A stretch of DNA of 64,000 nucleotides from Talinum fruticosum. Lineage: Eukaryota; Streptophyta; Magnoliopsida; Caryophyllales; Talinaceae. The DNA is taken from positions 3,782,001-3,846,000 of the forward strand of contig JAITYX010000045.1 in NCBI GenBank assembly GCA_021018815.1, given 5' to 3'. Made by a program: the position numbers and the translations under genes. This document shows positions 1-11,800 of this stretch, piece after piece (position 1 is the first letter of the stretch; every line of letters begins with the position of its first letter). Below the pieces are notes generated by a model. The model was not told where the DNA came from, searched no databases, and was given only the letters and a program-made list of their open reading frames with translations.

Positions 1-1190
1 CCGGTTTCATATTCTAAAAATTTCTTGTGTAGATAATGCACTGCATGTTCTTCTTTTCTATCCCGTTGAGCTAGCATGTCATTGCAGTCTCTATGGTGGC
101 GAGATATAAAATTAATGGTTTTCCAGGTTGTGACGAGAATAAAATGGGTGGATTAGCCAAGTACATCTTAATCTTTTCGAATGTTGCTTGGCACTCATCC
201 TCCCGAGATAGATTTAGCTCCCTTCTTGAGTTTCTTGAAGATCCGTTCGCAAACCATAGTCGGTTTTGATATGAAATGACTAATGTACTACATGCGTCCT
301 AAAAACCTCGTATTTCCTTTTCTGTCTTCAGCGAGTGGCATCTCTTGGATGGCTTTGATCTTGGATGGATCAACCTCAATTCCTCTAAGACTAACTACAT
401 AGCCTCACAAGTATGCCTAAGGTCACCCTAAAGGCACACTTTTGAGGGTTAAGGTGCATGTTGTACTTTCGTAGTCTTTTGAGGAAATTTTTAAGGCTAG
501 GTAGGTGCCCCTGCCCTATCTTTAGACATGATGATCATGTCATCGATGTAGACTTCGACTTCCTTATGTATCATGTCGTGCAACAAATTCGTGGTTGTCC
601 TCCGATATGTGGCTTCGAGCATTCTTCGGTTTGAATGGCATGACTACATAGCAATACTTCCCTATTGAGTGATGAAGGTCATTTTTTTCATGTCTTCCTC
701 AGCCATCTTCACTTGATTGTACCCAAGCATAGCCATCCATAAAGGAAAGTAGAGAATGGCTAGTCTGTATTATCAACTAGGATATCTACACGGGGTATAA
801 GAAAGTCATCGTTGGGACTCGCCTTATTCAAATCCCCGAAGTCGATACACATCCTAACCCTTCTGTCTTTCTTTAGGACCAAGCACTAACATTTGCTACC
901 CATTAAGGGTAGTGGACTACTCTAGTGAACCTGACGTCTAGCTGTTCTTGAACCTCTTCTTTGATCTTTAATGCCCACTCGGATTTCATCCTCTTAAGCT
1001 TCGCTTAACTGGTTTGGCATCTTCTTTTATTTTTGCTTGATTTTATGAATTAAAGGTTGACACATGTTGTGGGTTAGCCTTTTAGTTGAAAGACGTAGTC
1101 CCAAATAACCGAAGGGGAAAGCACCTAGAGAGAAACTCGTACCTTGCAATATACCTTGCTTGACCTATGTTATTTACTCTACCCAAATAT
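1..1190 (-). pseudogene. Tat/Ogre-type Ty3/gypsy reverse transcriptase remnant
   Basis: Reading the - strand from about 930 down gives, in broken frames, the core of a Ty3/gypsy reverse transcriptase: RMCIDFGDLNKASPNDDF, then SLLSFMDGYAWVQ, then VVMPFKPKNA, and finally the catalytic box EVYIDDMI at about 535-560. The 'DLNKASP(K/N)DDFP' wording is typical of the Tat/Athila branch. Sequence down to base 1 fits the continuation towards RNase H (equivalent of 'RKCTFGV...GYMVS'). Many stops and frameshifts show it is dead. The element runs off the left edge, and on the right it abuts the LINE near 1200-1325. Clade assignment rests on motif memory. Confidence 0.82.
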
Positions 1191-1324
1191 ATCTCAAATT
1201 TCTTTAAGTTTGCTTGTAAGACCTGTCATCTTTGAAAATTTTTGAAAGCAAACCAATTAGCATTGGATAGACTACGGGTCCCCTCTAGAAAAAGATAGCA
1301 TATCATGTAAAAATGCCAAATGTG

Positions 1325-3392
1325 TTAGCTTAATTCTTGCACACCTAGGGTGGAAAGAGAACTATTTTCTAGAGTAACCAATTTTATTCCTATTGATAGA
1401 ACTTCCATGCAAAGTACAAATAGGTAAGGTGATGTAGGATCACTTGTGCCACGGTCTACGAGCCCAAGAGAAAAACTTTTAGCTTCTCCATTTGTATTTA
1501 TAGAAAACTTTATTGTGGTAACACGCTCCATAATAAGAGTGATAAACCTGTTGGGGAACCCAAACCCAACCAAGCATATTCTGTAAAAAAACTCTAACCG
1601 ATCGTGTCATAAGCTCTCCGTATATCAATCTTCGGGATAGCTCTAGGGGACATAACTTTCCTACCATAGTGTTTTACTAGTTGGTGTGCCAAGAAGATGT
1701 TGTCTGTGATGTCCTTTCCTTTCACAAAAGCTCCTTGACTCAAGCTAACAAGGTCGGGTAATACAACTTTTAAGCTAGTGGCCGGTGCTTTTGATATAAT
1801 CTTGTATAAGACATTACAAAGAGCAATGGGCCCGAAATCCATTACCTGAGTTAGATTAGGCTTCTTTGGAACAAGGGTAATTAGGGTTTCATTCACTTGT
1901 GTGAGTAGCCTACCATTTTGAAAAATATTGATTTACTACTTCTAAGATGTCCGCACCTATGATGTTCCAAGCATGCTTTTTCTAAGCCTCGTTGAAAAAA
2001 TCATGCAAAGTACCCATCGGGTCCTAGGCCTTTGTTACCATCCATATTGAACAAAGCTGCTTTGATTCCCTTCATTAAAAATGGAGTATTCAATTTATAA
2101 ACATGATATGTTATGAGGGTAGGACCATTTAAAATCCATACCGATTCTATAGGCTGAGTGTCCCTTGGAATACCCTATAATGCAATATAGAAATTTATAA
2201 AAGATGTGGATACATCTTCCGTGTGGTGCGCTCTTGACCATGTTGGTCTACAACTCTATGCATAGCCTGCATACATCTCTTCCGCTTGATTAGAGCATGA
2301 AATATTTGTTATTTTCATCCCCATACTTCACAAACTGGTCTTTTGCCCTTTGCTTGAGAATAGATTCCTCAATTCTTCTTGTCGTCATATAAACCTTAAG
2401 TATGTTTTTCTCCAGCTGCTGATGAGAATTAGAGAGTGGAATGGTTTGTAGCTCATCTTGGATGTGCACTAATTCAGCATATAACTGCTCCACCTTGAAA
2501 CTTATGCCCTTATAGTATTGTCCATGGAGAGCTTTCGGTTGGTTTTTAGCACCTTGAGCTTTGTAACTACTTGGAACATCAAGCTACCTTGCACCTGGCA
2601 CCAACCAACAATCCTACACCACTTGTTTAAACAAATCATGCTCAGTCCACACATTTAGAAATTTAAAGGACTTTTTATTCCCCTTGGTGTTGTACAGGGT
2701 ATCTACGACAATGAGGCAATGATCGAAATGCCACGTGGATTAAATTCCACCCCAAATGACCAAGAACTCGAATTGCAAAGTGGTTTAAAAAGACTATGTC
2801 CAACTTTTCCTATATTCTTAACTTCTTATGCTGCTTGTTTGACTAAGTAAAATAATGACCTGTAGCAGGTGCATCACATAGGTTATTTCTAGAGACACGT
2901 CTAAGAAAAATCATCAATATCTCCTTGATTGGCACTAACTTCGAAATCCTTTCCTCCTAGCATAAGACTACATTGAAGTCTCCAAGCAAAAACCATGGAT
3001 CAACAATGGAGGAAGCAAACACGTCAATGTCCTACCACAAGGATTCTCTAACCAAGCTAGAATTTGATGCATATACTATAGTGATATATCCATTATAAGG
3101 ATCCATAGACACAACCTAGCAGTGAATGATTTGAGCACTAACCTCGTATAATAGATAGTTGAACAAGTGGAGACCAGAAAACCCATACTCTACCGTTGTA
3201 ATGATGGGAATAGTTTGCTGTGAACTTGTACTAAGGAAATAGCTTTCTTGCTATAGGGTTGGCAAATGGTTCTTTAACATAAGTCTTGATGAGCCCATAC
3301 ACTACTAGCTTGGCTTTCAAAATAATCCTTCTTATTTCAGCTTGCTTGTTCAGGTCATTCGGACCCCTAACGTTCCAACAATATACTTTCAT
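1325..3392 (-). pseudogene. LINE ORF2 remnant: endonuclease plus reverse transcriptase
   Basis: The likely start is the ATG at 3392 (- strand), opening MKVYCWNVRGPNDLNKQAEI, the usual start of plant L1 apurinic-endonuclease domains ('WNxRGLNxxxKxxxI'). At 2493-2290 comes the linker segment with ILKQRAKDQFVKYGDENNKYF, matching the 'LKQKSRxxWLxxGDxNTKFFH' signature before RT. At 1896-1594 is RT: LITLVPKKPNLTQVMDFGPI, then ALCNVLYKIISK, then IDIRRAYD. At 1573-1325 is the segment with [20 protein letters not shown] (family '[22 protein letters not shown]'). The FADD catalytic segment is lost. Multiple stops and frameshifts mean it is not functional. Confidence 0.85.
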
Positions 3393-3493
3393 AGCTAGGA
3401 TTGGCCTGTAGTCCTACCCATGCTTCTTGCTTTGTCGAATTTATTCATACCGAACCCCTGCCAATACTGTTTTATAGGGAGACACTGCCTCGC

Positions 3494-4200
3494 CTAAGAT
3501 CCGTAGAGGGTCCTTTTTGGGTGGAGTACTTTTTCTCTTTTTCCTTCTAAGTTGTCCATGTGCAGGCTGCACAGGGAGGTAGATTGTTGCTCACTTTCCC
3601 CATGCTCATGCCTAGTTAGAGTCTCATTAGTTTGAGTTTCCATAGAAAGAGCACTATCTGCTGTAATATTGGCATTTGGTTTCTCCTTTGGAACCCATAT
3701 TTGTCTAGTGATTTGCTTGTCTGCAGTCAGCCTCTTCATGCCCCAACTTCTTACATTTGTGATAGTAAAAAGAAACACACTCATTATGTATGGCTTATAT
3801 AAACCTATTCCCCACCTGATCATACATTGGTATAGTATTTGTGAGAGTTTCGACTACATCTACTTCCACTAGGACACAAACATAGGATATTCTAGTCTTC
3901 GATGCAGTACATTTATCAACACAGAGTGGGATACCTACAACACTTGCTAGCTTACTCAATCCATTTGCTTGACCGTAAATGTAAATCTAGATTTGGGAAT
4001 TTAACCTAAAATGGAACTTGTGTGGGTAGGGATTGCTTAAATCTGAATTCAATTGACCAAGCTTTAAGCATTAGAGATTTGCCTCATACCATCCAAGGGC
4101 CACCTCTAAAAATTTCACTCATATCCTCCTTAGAGGAAAATTTGAAGACATACCATCCTGCATCATGACAGGTGTATTTCAAGTTTGCAAAAGGTATTCT
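3494..4200 (-). pseudogene. LINE ORF1 remnant (DUF4283-like nucleic-acid-binding protein)
   Basis: Broken frames on - read VFKFSSKEDMSEIFRGGPWM, then LMLKAWSIEF, then FPNLDLHLRSSKWI, and later the segment ending ITRQIWVPKEK (3823-3494). These follow the DUF4283 layout seen in plant L1 ORF1 proteins ('FSSxEDxxxVLxGGPWxxxGRPLxLKxWxP...PxLPLxLW'), followed by the region that usually carries a CCHC zinc knuckle; I do not see an intact knuckle. ORF1 packages the LINE RNA. It is followed directly by ORF2. Several stops are present. Confidence 0.72.
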
Positions 4201-4859
4201 AATGTTTGTCAACAAAATTTTTTAGTACAATAAGCATTAGTTTAGGTCCAATTATAAAACCTATTAGAGTTGTGCTCCAGTACTCAATTTCCTCTACCAC
4301 ATCCTCAAGGCATATGTAAACAACTGGTGTTTCCCCTCTAATGGTGGGTGACACATAGTGCAAATCTATACCCGTAAACGAGTCTCGATTCCTTGCTAAT
4401 AAATCACCTGTACCTTTTCTTTTTCCCCATTACCTCCTTCCCTGTGGTCATGCAATGAAACAAGTATTAGCATTTTCGGAGACCTTATTCGTAATTTCAT
4501 TAACTAATTCATGATATATTATTTCCAGCTCCTATTCTACCATAACCAACCAATTGAATTGATTCTTATCCTCTCGAATTGTAGTTCGATTATAGTTTAC
4601 CTCATTTGCCTCGGGAGGTGGATCCGGAGTTTTCTCAACGAAGAATGATCTTCGAACTTCTTCGCAATTGCGTTTCCTGTGTGTTTCTTCTTCGACGGTC
4701 GTCCACACTTCACTATCTTATAGCACCGGCAAGTTGGTTAATGGAAATGGTCCGATTGCTTGAGAGCGAGCTTCTCTCATGGTGCTCTCCTAAACGTTGT
4801 TATTGTTATTATTGTTGATATTGTTACAATCATTACTATTATTGTGGATATTATGATTT

Positions 4860-5340
4860 CTAGTGTCATACCTTTACTGCTGCAAGAACTTTAGTTAATT
4901 TTTATTTTATTTTATTAATATAAATAAATAATAAATATTTTATTTTAAAAGTAGATGATAATTTTATAACAATATAATTATTATTTTTATATAATTTTTA
5001 AAATTTCTTTTGTTTTCATATCATAGCTATATTGATTACTTTTAAAAATTCTCCAATATGTCGGACTTTTTATTTTTATTTTTGATGGGCAAATAAATAT
5101 CTTTGAAATATTAATTAATTTAATAGAAATTATATTATAGTCATACTAATTATTTTATATATATACAATAAAAAAATTATTTATTTTCTTTGAATATAGT
5201 ATTGTATTAGTCCGATCTAAGATGAACATTTATATAGTCAAGTAATCTTATATAATTATTACATATGTCATTTTACGTGTTACTCATATAGTCATATACT
5301 TTTTTTTAACCAACACTTATACATTGATTCTAACTTTTAA
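4860..5340. other. AT-rich DNA, nothing recognised
   Basis: Long A/T runs separate the LINE 5' side from the CACTA-like terminus. I see no coding, RNA or clear repeat structure. Confidence 0.6.
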
Positions 5341-5473
5341 AAAATCAAAATAGCAACGGAAATTCCGACGGAATTTGCCAAATTCGACAGGATCGTCGAA
5401 TTTCCGTTGGAATTCCCGTCGGAGCTCCAAAAAACCTGTTGGATCCCGTTGGTATTTTATGTTTTTTGTAGTG
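5340..5473. mobile_element. CACTA-type right terminus (remnant or solo end)
   Basis: The stretch carries several copies of a CGACGGAA/TTCCGTCGG-type subterminal word and ends in TTTTTTGTAGTG at 5462-5473, the reverse complement of the common CACTA start CACTACAAAAAA. Subterminal repeats followed by that end are how plant CACTA elements finish. I find no matching left end in the ~5 kb before it, so this is either a cut-down copy or one whose left part was overwritten by the LINE and AT-rich DNA. Confidence 0.5.
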
Positions 5474-5716
5474 TCTATCCAACTTTTACAAATTATAAGA
5501 AGGTATACTAATGTATATATAGAAAGGTAATGTTTGAATATGAATAAATTTGTTTTTGGATTAATACAATCAATTAATTCATAGTATATAATTTCATATA
5601 AATCAATTACTTAAAACATAATTAGATGTATTGCTTTTATAAACATAATATTTATTAAGAAATTGCCACATAAGCATCATATGTGTCAATCATATGGAGC
5701 TCTTATCCAACTTTAA

Positions 5717-5719
<3 letters not shown>

Positions 5720-5792
<73 letters not shown>
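5720..5792. repeat. (TAA)n microsatellite
   Basis: An uninterrupted ATA/TAA trinucleotide run of about 70 bp. It lies just outside the left inverted end of the MuDR-like element. Confidence 0.95.
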
Positions 5793-6623
5793 TTGGAGAT
5801 AGGAGTATATACTCCCACGCTAACGTGGATAAGAATTTAATATCTGTAATTTTTTTTAATTAATAGATTTATTTTAGATATTAACTACCTTAATTTGGGT
5901 ACCGTTAGGATTCCCTCCACATTCTTTCCAAAATCTACTTTCCCATAACTCTCTCTCACTTCAAAATATTCAACTTCCCTTGTAATTTCTCTCTCGTCGA
6001 TTTCTCCGACGTCCGGAAATCCTAGTCGTTGATCACCGGTTTGTCCGGTCGTTTTCCCTTGACGTCCGGAAATCCTAGTTGTCGATCATCGTCACAACTG
6101 CTCTTACCTCTCATACTCATTGAAGAAACCGTTGGCCATTTCTAGTCGAGCCCATTGAAGAAGAAGAACAGAAGAAAACGAAACCATTAAAGAAGAAGAA
6201 CAAAAGAAAACGACGAAGAAGAAGAGAGCCTTGATTATCTCCAGTCGAGCGTGGTCATCAATAAATCATGCAAACACCATTGGTTATTTTGTACATCTTG
6301 TGATAATTTGTTATGGACGAAGTCGGCAAAATGAAAACAATATGCTACATCATGAAAAAAAGGTATGTTTTGTTACGTGGTGAATTATACTACAACTTTA
6401 TTGTATTTGCACCTATAAACTGGGTTAATTTTGATTATATTTACATTGTAAGGTGTCTTTCATCACCGCCGGTTGATTTCGTGGGATTTTGCATTTGTTC
6501 ATATGAATATATTGTATTTATTCATGGATAATGTTTATTTGTTTGCTTGAAATGGAATAGTTTGTTCATAGTGATAATCTTATTGCTTATTATATTGTAG
6601 ATTGGTTCATCATAAAATGATAC

Positions 6624-8215
6624 ATGGCTCAATATTGTATAACATATCGGAAAGACATTGTTGAAGGCAAACTAGCAAATGATGAGAGGATTGTAGCTGG
6701 TTATGTATTCCTTCCTATTGATTCGGACCACCACGAAACGTAAGTACTTACATGGTTCAATATATACACAAATTATTAAATGTGTTATAAAATATCAAAA
6801 TTAGTTATGTTTTGTTTATGAACAGTGAGGCACTATATGAGTTTAATTCTCATGATAAGGCACTTAGCTTGTGGATAAACAGAGAGACAATTTCATCAAT
6901 AGCTACTACGGACAGCCATTTGGAGGCTATAATTGTGAATGTGTGGTCTAACTATGAAAAAGGATAAGTTGTCAAGGCAAGCAAGTCGACCAAAAAGATT
7001 ATTTTTACTACAAATGTATATGTAAGTGACCCTTGATAATCTTATTGTTTTGTTCTCAAAACTTCACGAAAAAACACTCACTATTGAATTTATGTGACTT
7101 TAAATTATAGGCTTCTATCCTACATAAGAGGAAGCCAACTCTCAAGTATAAAAGTTTTTACGAGGCTGTCAAGCATGACATCAAAAGAATAACTCGGCTC
7201 AAATTGAATGCAGCAGATCTGGTATGTTCTTCTTTATTTAACCATTATAAGCATTTCTTCATTTAATTTGATATAATTGTTCATGCTCATGGTTGTTTTT
7301 TCTTCACTACCAATATATGCATTTGATTTTGTTCAAAGTGAACAATTGTTTTTGTTCAAAATGAGTATATGATTTGTTCATTGACAATTAAATAAGTGTA
7401 TTTGTTCATAATGACTATATTCAATTTCAAACATAAATGACAATTAAATAGGTGTATTTGTACATATGACTATTTGTTCGAGTATTAGTATGTGATTATA
7501 CATTTGAATGAGTTAGTTTATTTACATTAATGATAGATGTTCACTTAAAACTAATCACAGGTATTCTTCCCCATACTGCTAAGCGAACAATTCTTTGTTT
7601 TTGTATTCAATTTCAAACATAAAATTGTGGAAGTGATAGACAACCTTGTCCTTCCCGAGGAGCTTAATACCATGTATTGTCCTGTAGATGCGATATTGTT
7701 ACATACGTCTTTGCAATGATGATTTATTTTATATGAAGTAGATAAGTTGAAAACTAATCGACATTGCTACTACCATACTTAGAGAGAATTTTTCTCAAAA
7801 TATTTAGTTTGAAGTGGACATCCAATGGCAGCAAAAGTCAAGAGTTGGGGAACAGACCTACATCGAGACATGCTATCGGGATAATGAAAATGTCCATGAC
7901 TATGGGATTTTCACAAATGCGTCATATGGAGACATATTTCGGTGACAAAGCATCATGGGATACGGGCTTTGAAAATGACATTAAAGACATTAAGAGCGAA
8001 AATATGCCGCCTAAATATTCTTACATCCGGACAACTTGTTGTGGGGAGATAAATTGAAGAATGCAAAACTAGCGAGCTAAGAAATGTAGACAAGCGTGAC
8101 AAAACTAGCAACTTATTGCGGGGTGATACTATTGTATATGTTAGACAACTAGTCAAGACACTTGGTTTTATTTTGTGGATAATTTTGGACATATTCCTGA
8201 GTTAAGGGATGTATT
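6624..8215 (+). pseudogene. Ulp1/SENP-like SUMO protease (peptidase C48) pseudogene in a MULE
   Basis: Spliced exons can be read. 6624-6739 starts MAQYCITYRKDIVEGKL and ends before GTAAGT. 6826-7021 contains EALYEFNSHDKALSLWI and an in-frame TAA at 6965-6967. 7111-7221 contains KPTLKYKSFYEAVKHDIKRI and ends before GTATGT. 7561-7676 begins VFFPILLSEQFFVFVFNFKH and runs to EVIDNLVLPEEL. 7755-8057 contains the MRHMETYFGDKASWDTGF region. This is the C48 catalytic fold, which in active enzymes cuts SUMO from proteins. The catalytic triad is His-Asp-Cys. Here the His position is Gln (CAA, 7588-7590), the Asp (EVIDN) is kept, and the Cys of the 'DCG(I/V)F' box is Tyr (TAT, 7901-7903). A one-base insertion follows the box. 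It is therefore a dead copy. It lies convergent to the FAR1 transposase. Confidence 0.8.
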
Positions 8216-10290
8216 TCTTATACAAATAATGTATAAGATCGATTATGACCTTTTTTTAAATCCTTATTGTTCATGAATAGAGTATGTGTTTGTTTATTGT
8301 CTTATCGATAATGAGTATATGATTTCTTCATCTGTCATTGTAATCGTCTTATTATCTTATTGTTCATGATAGTGTATTCGTTTGTTCATTTTCATGTTAA
8401 GTATCTATTCATTTACACTAGTCTAATTGTTCACACTAGATACCGATTTGTTCATTTGTGGTATGCAAGTTGGTGTTTTATTTTGTTGATAATCTAACTA
8501 TACATAAAGTTGAGTGATTTTATATGTTTTATCCAAGTTTCTCATTATTAATGGTTAGAATTCTATATGTAATTTATTGGCTAATTATTAATCGCTATAA
8601 TTGTAATTCACAACAATGGAGGCCAATACACTATTATATAGTAAAGTTGGTGTTTTGTTTTATGGATAATTGTTTGTTGTTCATTTTAGTCTTACTATTT
8701 GTTCACATATGCTATATATTTTGTTTAGGTGAAATGTATATGTGTTACTATTTGTTCACGGTCTTTACATATTTGTTCATGGGGTATAGTGTGCTAGGAT
8801 CGGAGCTTACACCTTGTAATTCATACCGTATATTAACTAGCATTAACACGCATTTACACGTAAGAAAATTGAAGAAAACAGCCAAACTCGAAAATCCCGG
8901 GAGCTGGGCAACCCGCGCGGGTCGTGCTCGCTAACACGCCCATGCTACCGGCACAGGTCGTGTCGGCAAACACGACCAGCCCGTGTTGTTGGCCTTGTTG
9001 GCTGCTTCTCAAGCCTTTCTTCGCTTTTTGCCCTACACGCCCTGTTCTCAATGTCTATTGTCCGTGCTCATCGTTACGTGCCCCATAATGCAATTTTTCC
9101 GAGCCCAAAGCACCCATTAGGCTCCACATACCCAACATGGTGTTACTTACAATGATTATAATCAAAATTTCATTGAATATGTTCGGTTTGTTTATTACTG
9201 CTATTGCCATTTGTTCATATGAGGTATATAGTTTGAGCATAGGATTTTGTGTATTTTTTCATTACAAGCCTTCATTATGTTCATTGGAGCGAGTTACATT
9301 TGTTTATTTCGATCATAGTCTTGTTCATGGCGGTGTTTTGTGTTCATTAATTTAAAAAATATCACATAAGGATTGTTCAAGGTGGGTACACATAGAACAC
9401 ATACAAATGTGCAAAGAAAAATCAAATGTCATCATATAAAACGAAATAAAAGGAGATAAGTAATTCATAAAGGGCCTCTTTGAAGTTACATGAAAAACGG
9501 AATCTATTTATCTTTATGTTCGTTTATGTTCGTTTATGTTCGTTTATGTTCTTTTATGTTCGTTTTTGTTCGTTTTTGTTCGTTCGTTTCTTATTTTAAC
9601 AACTCATTTATGTTCATTTATATTCTTTTATGTTCGTTTATGTTCATTTACGTTCATTTGTGTTCGTTTACGCTCTTTTATATTTGTTTTTGCGTGTTTA
9701 TGTTCGTTTATGTTTATATTTATGTGCGTTTTATATGTAAGTTTGAACAGGCCCAAAATCTAACTTCATCCTAACTAAATATCAAACATATGTAACCCAA
9801 GCATGTATCATTTTATGATGGACGACTAAAAGATGGCTGGAATATCATCGGAACAAACGTTGTACTCGCCTCTTGCACCAAAGTAAACACGCCGATGATA
9901 TGGTACTAGTGCCATTTGTACTTGCAATATACAATAAATGTTATAAGTAAATATTGCTAAAAAGGTAACAACGCAAATCCATATTACGATAAAACTTCAC
10001 ATGACTTATATTATCATCCACAGATTGCTTGCACATACAACGTTTCTGGATAAGTCTGGTCCGAGTATAAGGTACACCTATAGAAAAGGGTACAACACTC
10101 TGTAACAAATATCAAATAAATAAGCGCCATCAACCAAATTATAGTATTGTTTATAATAACTCTTGATTAATATAATTCAACAATAACTACTCGTGGCAAA
10201 ACAATATCGAAATTGTTTACAACAACTCCCGATATCCGGAGCATCTTCCTCTACTAACATCTTATTCCTCTTCCTTGCTTTTGCTTGATT
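8215..10290. other. Convergent intergenic DNA of the MULE, rich in TTGTTCAT words
   Basis: The stretch between the 3' ends of the protease and transposase pseudogenes has many TTTGTTCAT-like words, a GC-rich patch at 8890-9060 and a decanucleotide minisatellite. The GC-rich patch (for example CACAGGTCGTGTCGG and ACGACCAGCCCGTGTTG) resembles modules in the solo LTR at 52530-54162. The open frames here (for example 8524-8934) have no recognisable domain and I do not call them genes. Confidence 0.5.
9505..9720 (+). repeat. Decanucleotide-type minisatellite (TTTATGTTCG)n
   Basis: The array opens with consecutive TTTATGTTCG units and degenerates into TTTTTGTTCG, TTTATGTTCA and TTTACGTTCA variants. 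Overlapping Phe/Val/Cys-rich open frames here are products of the repeat, not genes. Confidence 0.85.
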
Positions 10291-10830
10291 ACACTTTTTC
10301 TCTACAATGCTCTTTATCCTCTTTTTAGTTGTTCTTTTCGTCGAGAACTAGGAGGTTTTAAAACACTCGTTTGTTGAGTCCAACCCATTTTTGGAACATC
10401 TTCCTCAAAGAATATTGACCCAACATCCGCCTTAACAAGCTCCTTCAACTTGTTACAATATTCTGCGCAAGCAACTCTTGCCTTTTCATTCATCCGGCTA
10501 GATGCAATCAACATATTCACTTTTTTTGTCATTTGCATCCTCTAGACAGAAGAACACACTACTGAGACTCTTTCGTGCAATTTTGAACGATGTGCTCAAT
10601 GTTATGACTTTCTTTAATTCCCTTACACCATCTCCTCATAATGTATCCGTTAGAAACTTTTTGTACGCAACAAACATGCATCACCCACAAAGAATGTGAA
10701 CATAAAATGCCAACCTCTGTGAACTTTTGGCAGCTGCATTCGATAAGCCCTTCTTCCAAATTCATGTTAACCGTGTGCTCAAAAGAAATATAATCTAATT
10801 CTTTGCGAAAAGACCCCCAAAGAATTCGCA
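10290..10830 (-). pseudogene. FAR1/MULE transposase, C-terminal part with SWIM zinc finger
   Basis: On - the segment reads FRKELDYISFEHTVNMNLEE then IECSCQKFTEVGILCSH, a clear SWIM zinc finger (CxC...CxH), then a C-terminal tail (10538-10314) with MTKKVNMLIASSRMNEKA. This is the downstream half of the FAR1-type MULE transposase whose upstream half lies at 13888-15898. The two were separated by the Helitron. Just inside the junction the frame is off by one base in a T run on the coding strand, so the gene was probably already decaying or decayed later. FAR1-family proteins bind DNA through an N-terminal WRKY-GCM1-type finger and carry a DDE transposase core. Confidence 0.82.
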
Positions 10831-10983
10831 TCTATACTATATATAATAGCAATCTTTTCAAAAAAATGACGTGGCGGTCAGTGAGTAAATTTAGGAGTTT
10901 CAGTCCAATAAGAAAGTAATAATTTATCATTAAAAAAAAATAGGCTTCCACTCATATATATACTCTTTCTTACTCCATGCCAA

Positions 10984-10984
<1 letters not shown>

Positions 10985-11068
<84 letters not shown>
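10985..11068. repeat. (AAT)n microsatellite inside the Helitron
   Basis: About 84 bp of uninterrupted AAT units near the Helitron 5' end. Confidence 0.95.
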
Positions 11069-11084
11069 TTTTAGAAAAATTAAA

Positions 11085-11800
11085 TAAATTAAAAATAATA
11101 AAATAAAAACATAATCTTAAACAAAAATTTAAATAAATAATAAAATGCACTAAATAAATACAAAAATAAATAATTAAATTACCAAAATATTAAAACTATT
11201 TTCTGCACCTAATAGCCTAAAACCTAAAATAAAAATGAAAAAACTAAATTTATAAATTTATTAAATTAAAAAACATGCTTTAACCTAAATTAGTAAATAA
11301 GTCTGAAAAATTATCAAATCCGTTATATATTATAAAATTATCTAATCATAATATGAAAATTAAATAATAATTAAACATCCTAATTAATTCATAAAAATAT
11401 AAAACAGAAAATAAAAACAAAACTAAGTAGAAAATTAATAAATAACAAATATACAAAACTATATAACAAATTAAATAAAAAATATGAAAAATATAAAAGT
11501 AACCTAAAATCCAAAAATATTTTTTTATATTTTTCCAAAAAAATTAAATGGAATTAAAAATAATAAAATAAAAATATAATCTTACACATAAAGTAAAACA
11601 AATAATAAACTGCACTAAGTAAATTAGAAAATAAATAATTAAATTACCAGAATATTAAAATTATTTTTGGACCTGAATATATCCTAAACACCTAAAATCA
11701 AAATGAAAAAACTAAATTTATAAATTTATTAAATTAAAGATCTGCTTTAACCTAAATTAGAAAAAAATCTAAAAATTATCAAATTAGTTATAAAAACTAA
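11085..11800. repeat. Internal direct duplication in the Helitron, period about 470 bp
   Basis: Sequence at about 11090-11290 is repeated at about 11560-11765. Both copies share AATTAAATTACC, AATATTAAAA, AAAATGAAAAAACTAAATTT and GCTTTAACCTAAATTAG in the same order and spacing. The copies differ by scattered substitutions and short indels, so the duplication is not recent. Confidence 0.75.

Larger units (their letters stand above)
1320..4620 (-). mobile_element. Decayed L1-type LINE (non-LTR retrotransposon)
   Basis: On the - strand the order is ORF1 (about 4200-3494), endonuclease start (3392), the linker upstream of RT (about 2493-2290) and reverse transcriptase (about 1896-1325). This is the normal 5' to 3' order of a plant L1 element. 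The RT stops at 1325 and gypsy sequence begins, so the 3' half (rest of RT, zinc knuckle, RNase H, poly-A) is missing. The 5' limit near 4620 is uncertain; beyond it the sequence becomes plain AT-rich DNA. All frames are broken. Confidence 0.85.

Noticed and set aside
8524..8934. 136-codon Tyr/Phe-rich frame as a membrane protein
   Set aside because: Hydrophobic because of TTTGTTCAT-rich DNA; no start context or domain and it ends in a GC-rich repeat fragment.
9505..9720. CRISPR-like array
   Set aside because: Ten-base direct repeats without spacers, in a plant nuclear context.
9490..9774. Two overlapping Phe/Val/Cys-rich open frames
   Set aside because: Produced by the TTTATGTTCG minisatellite; no domain and both frames are equally open.
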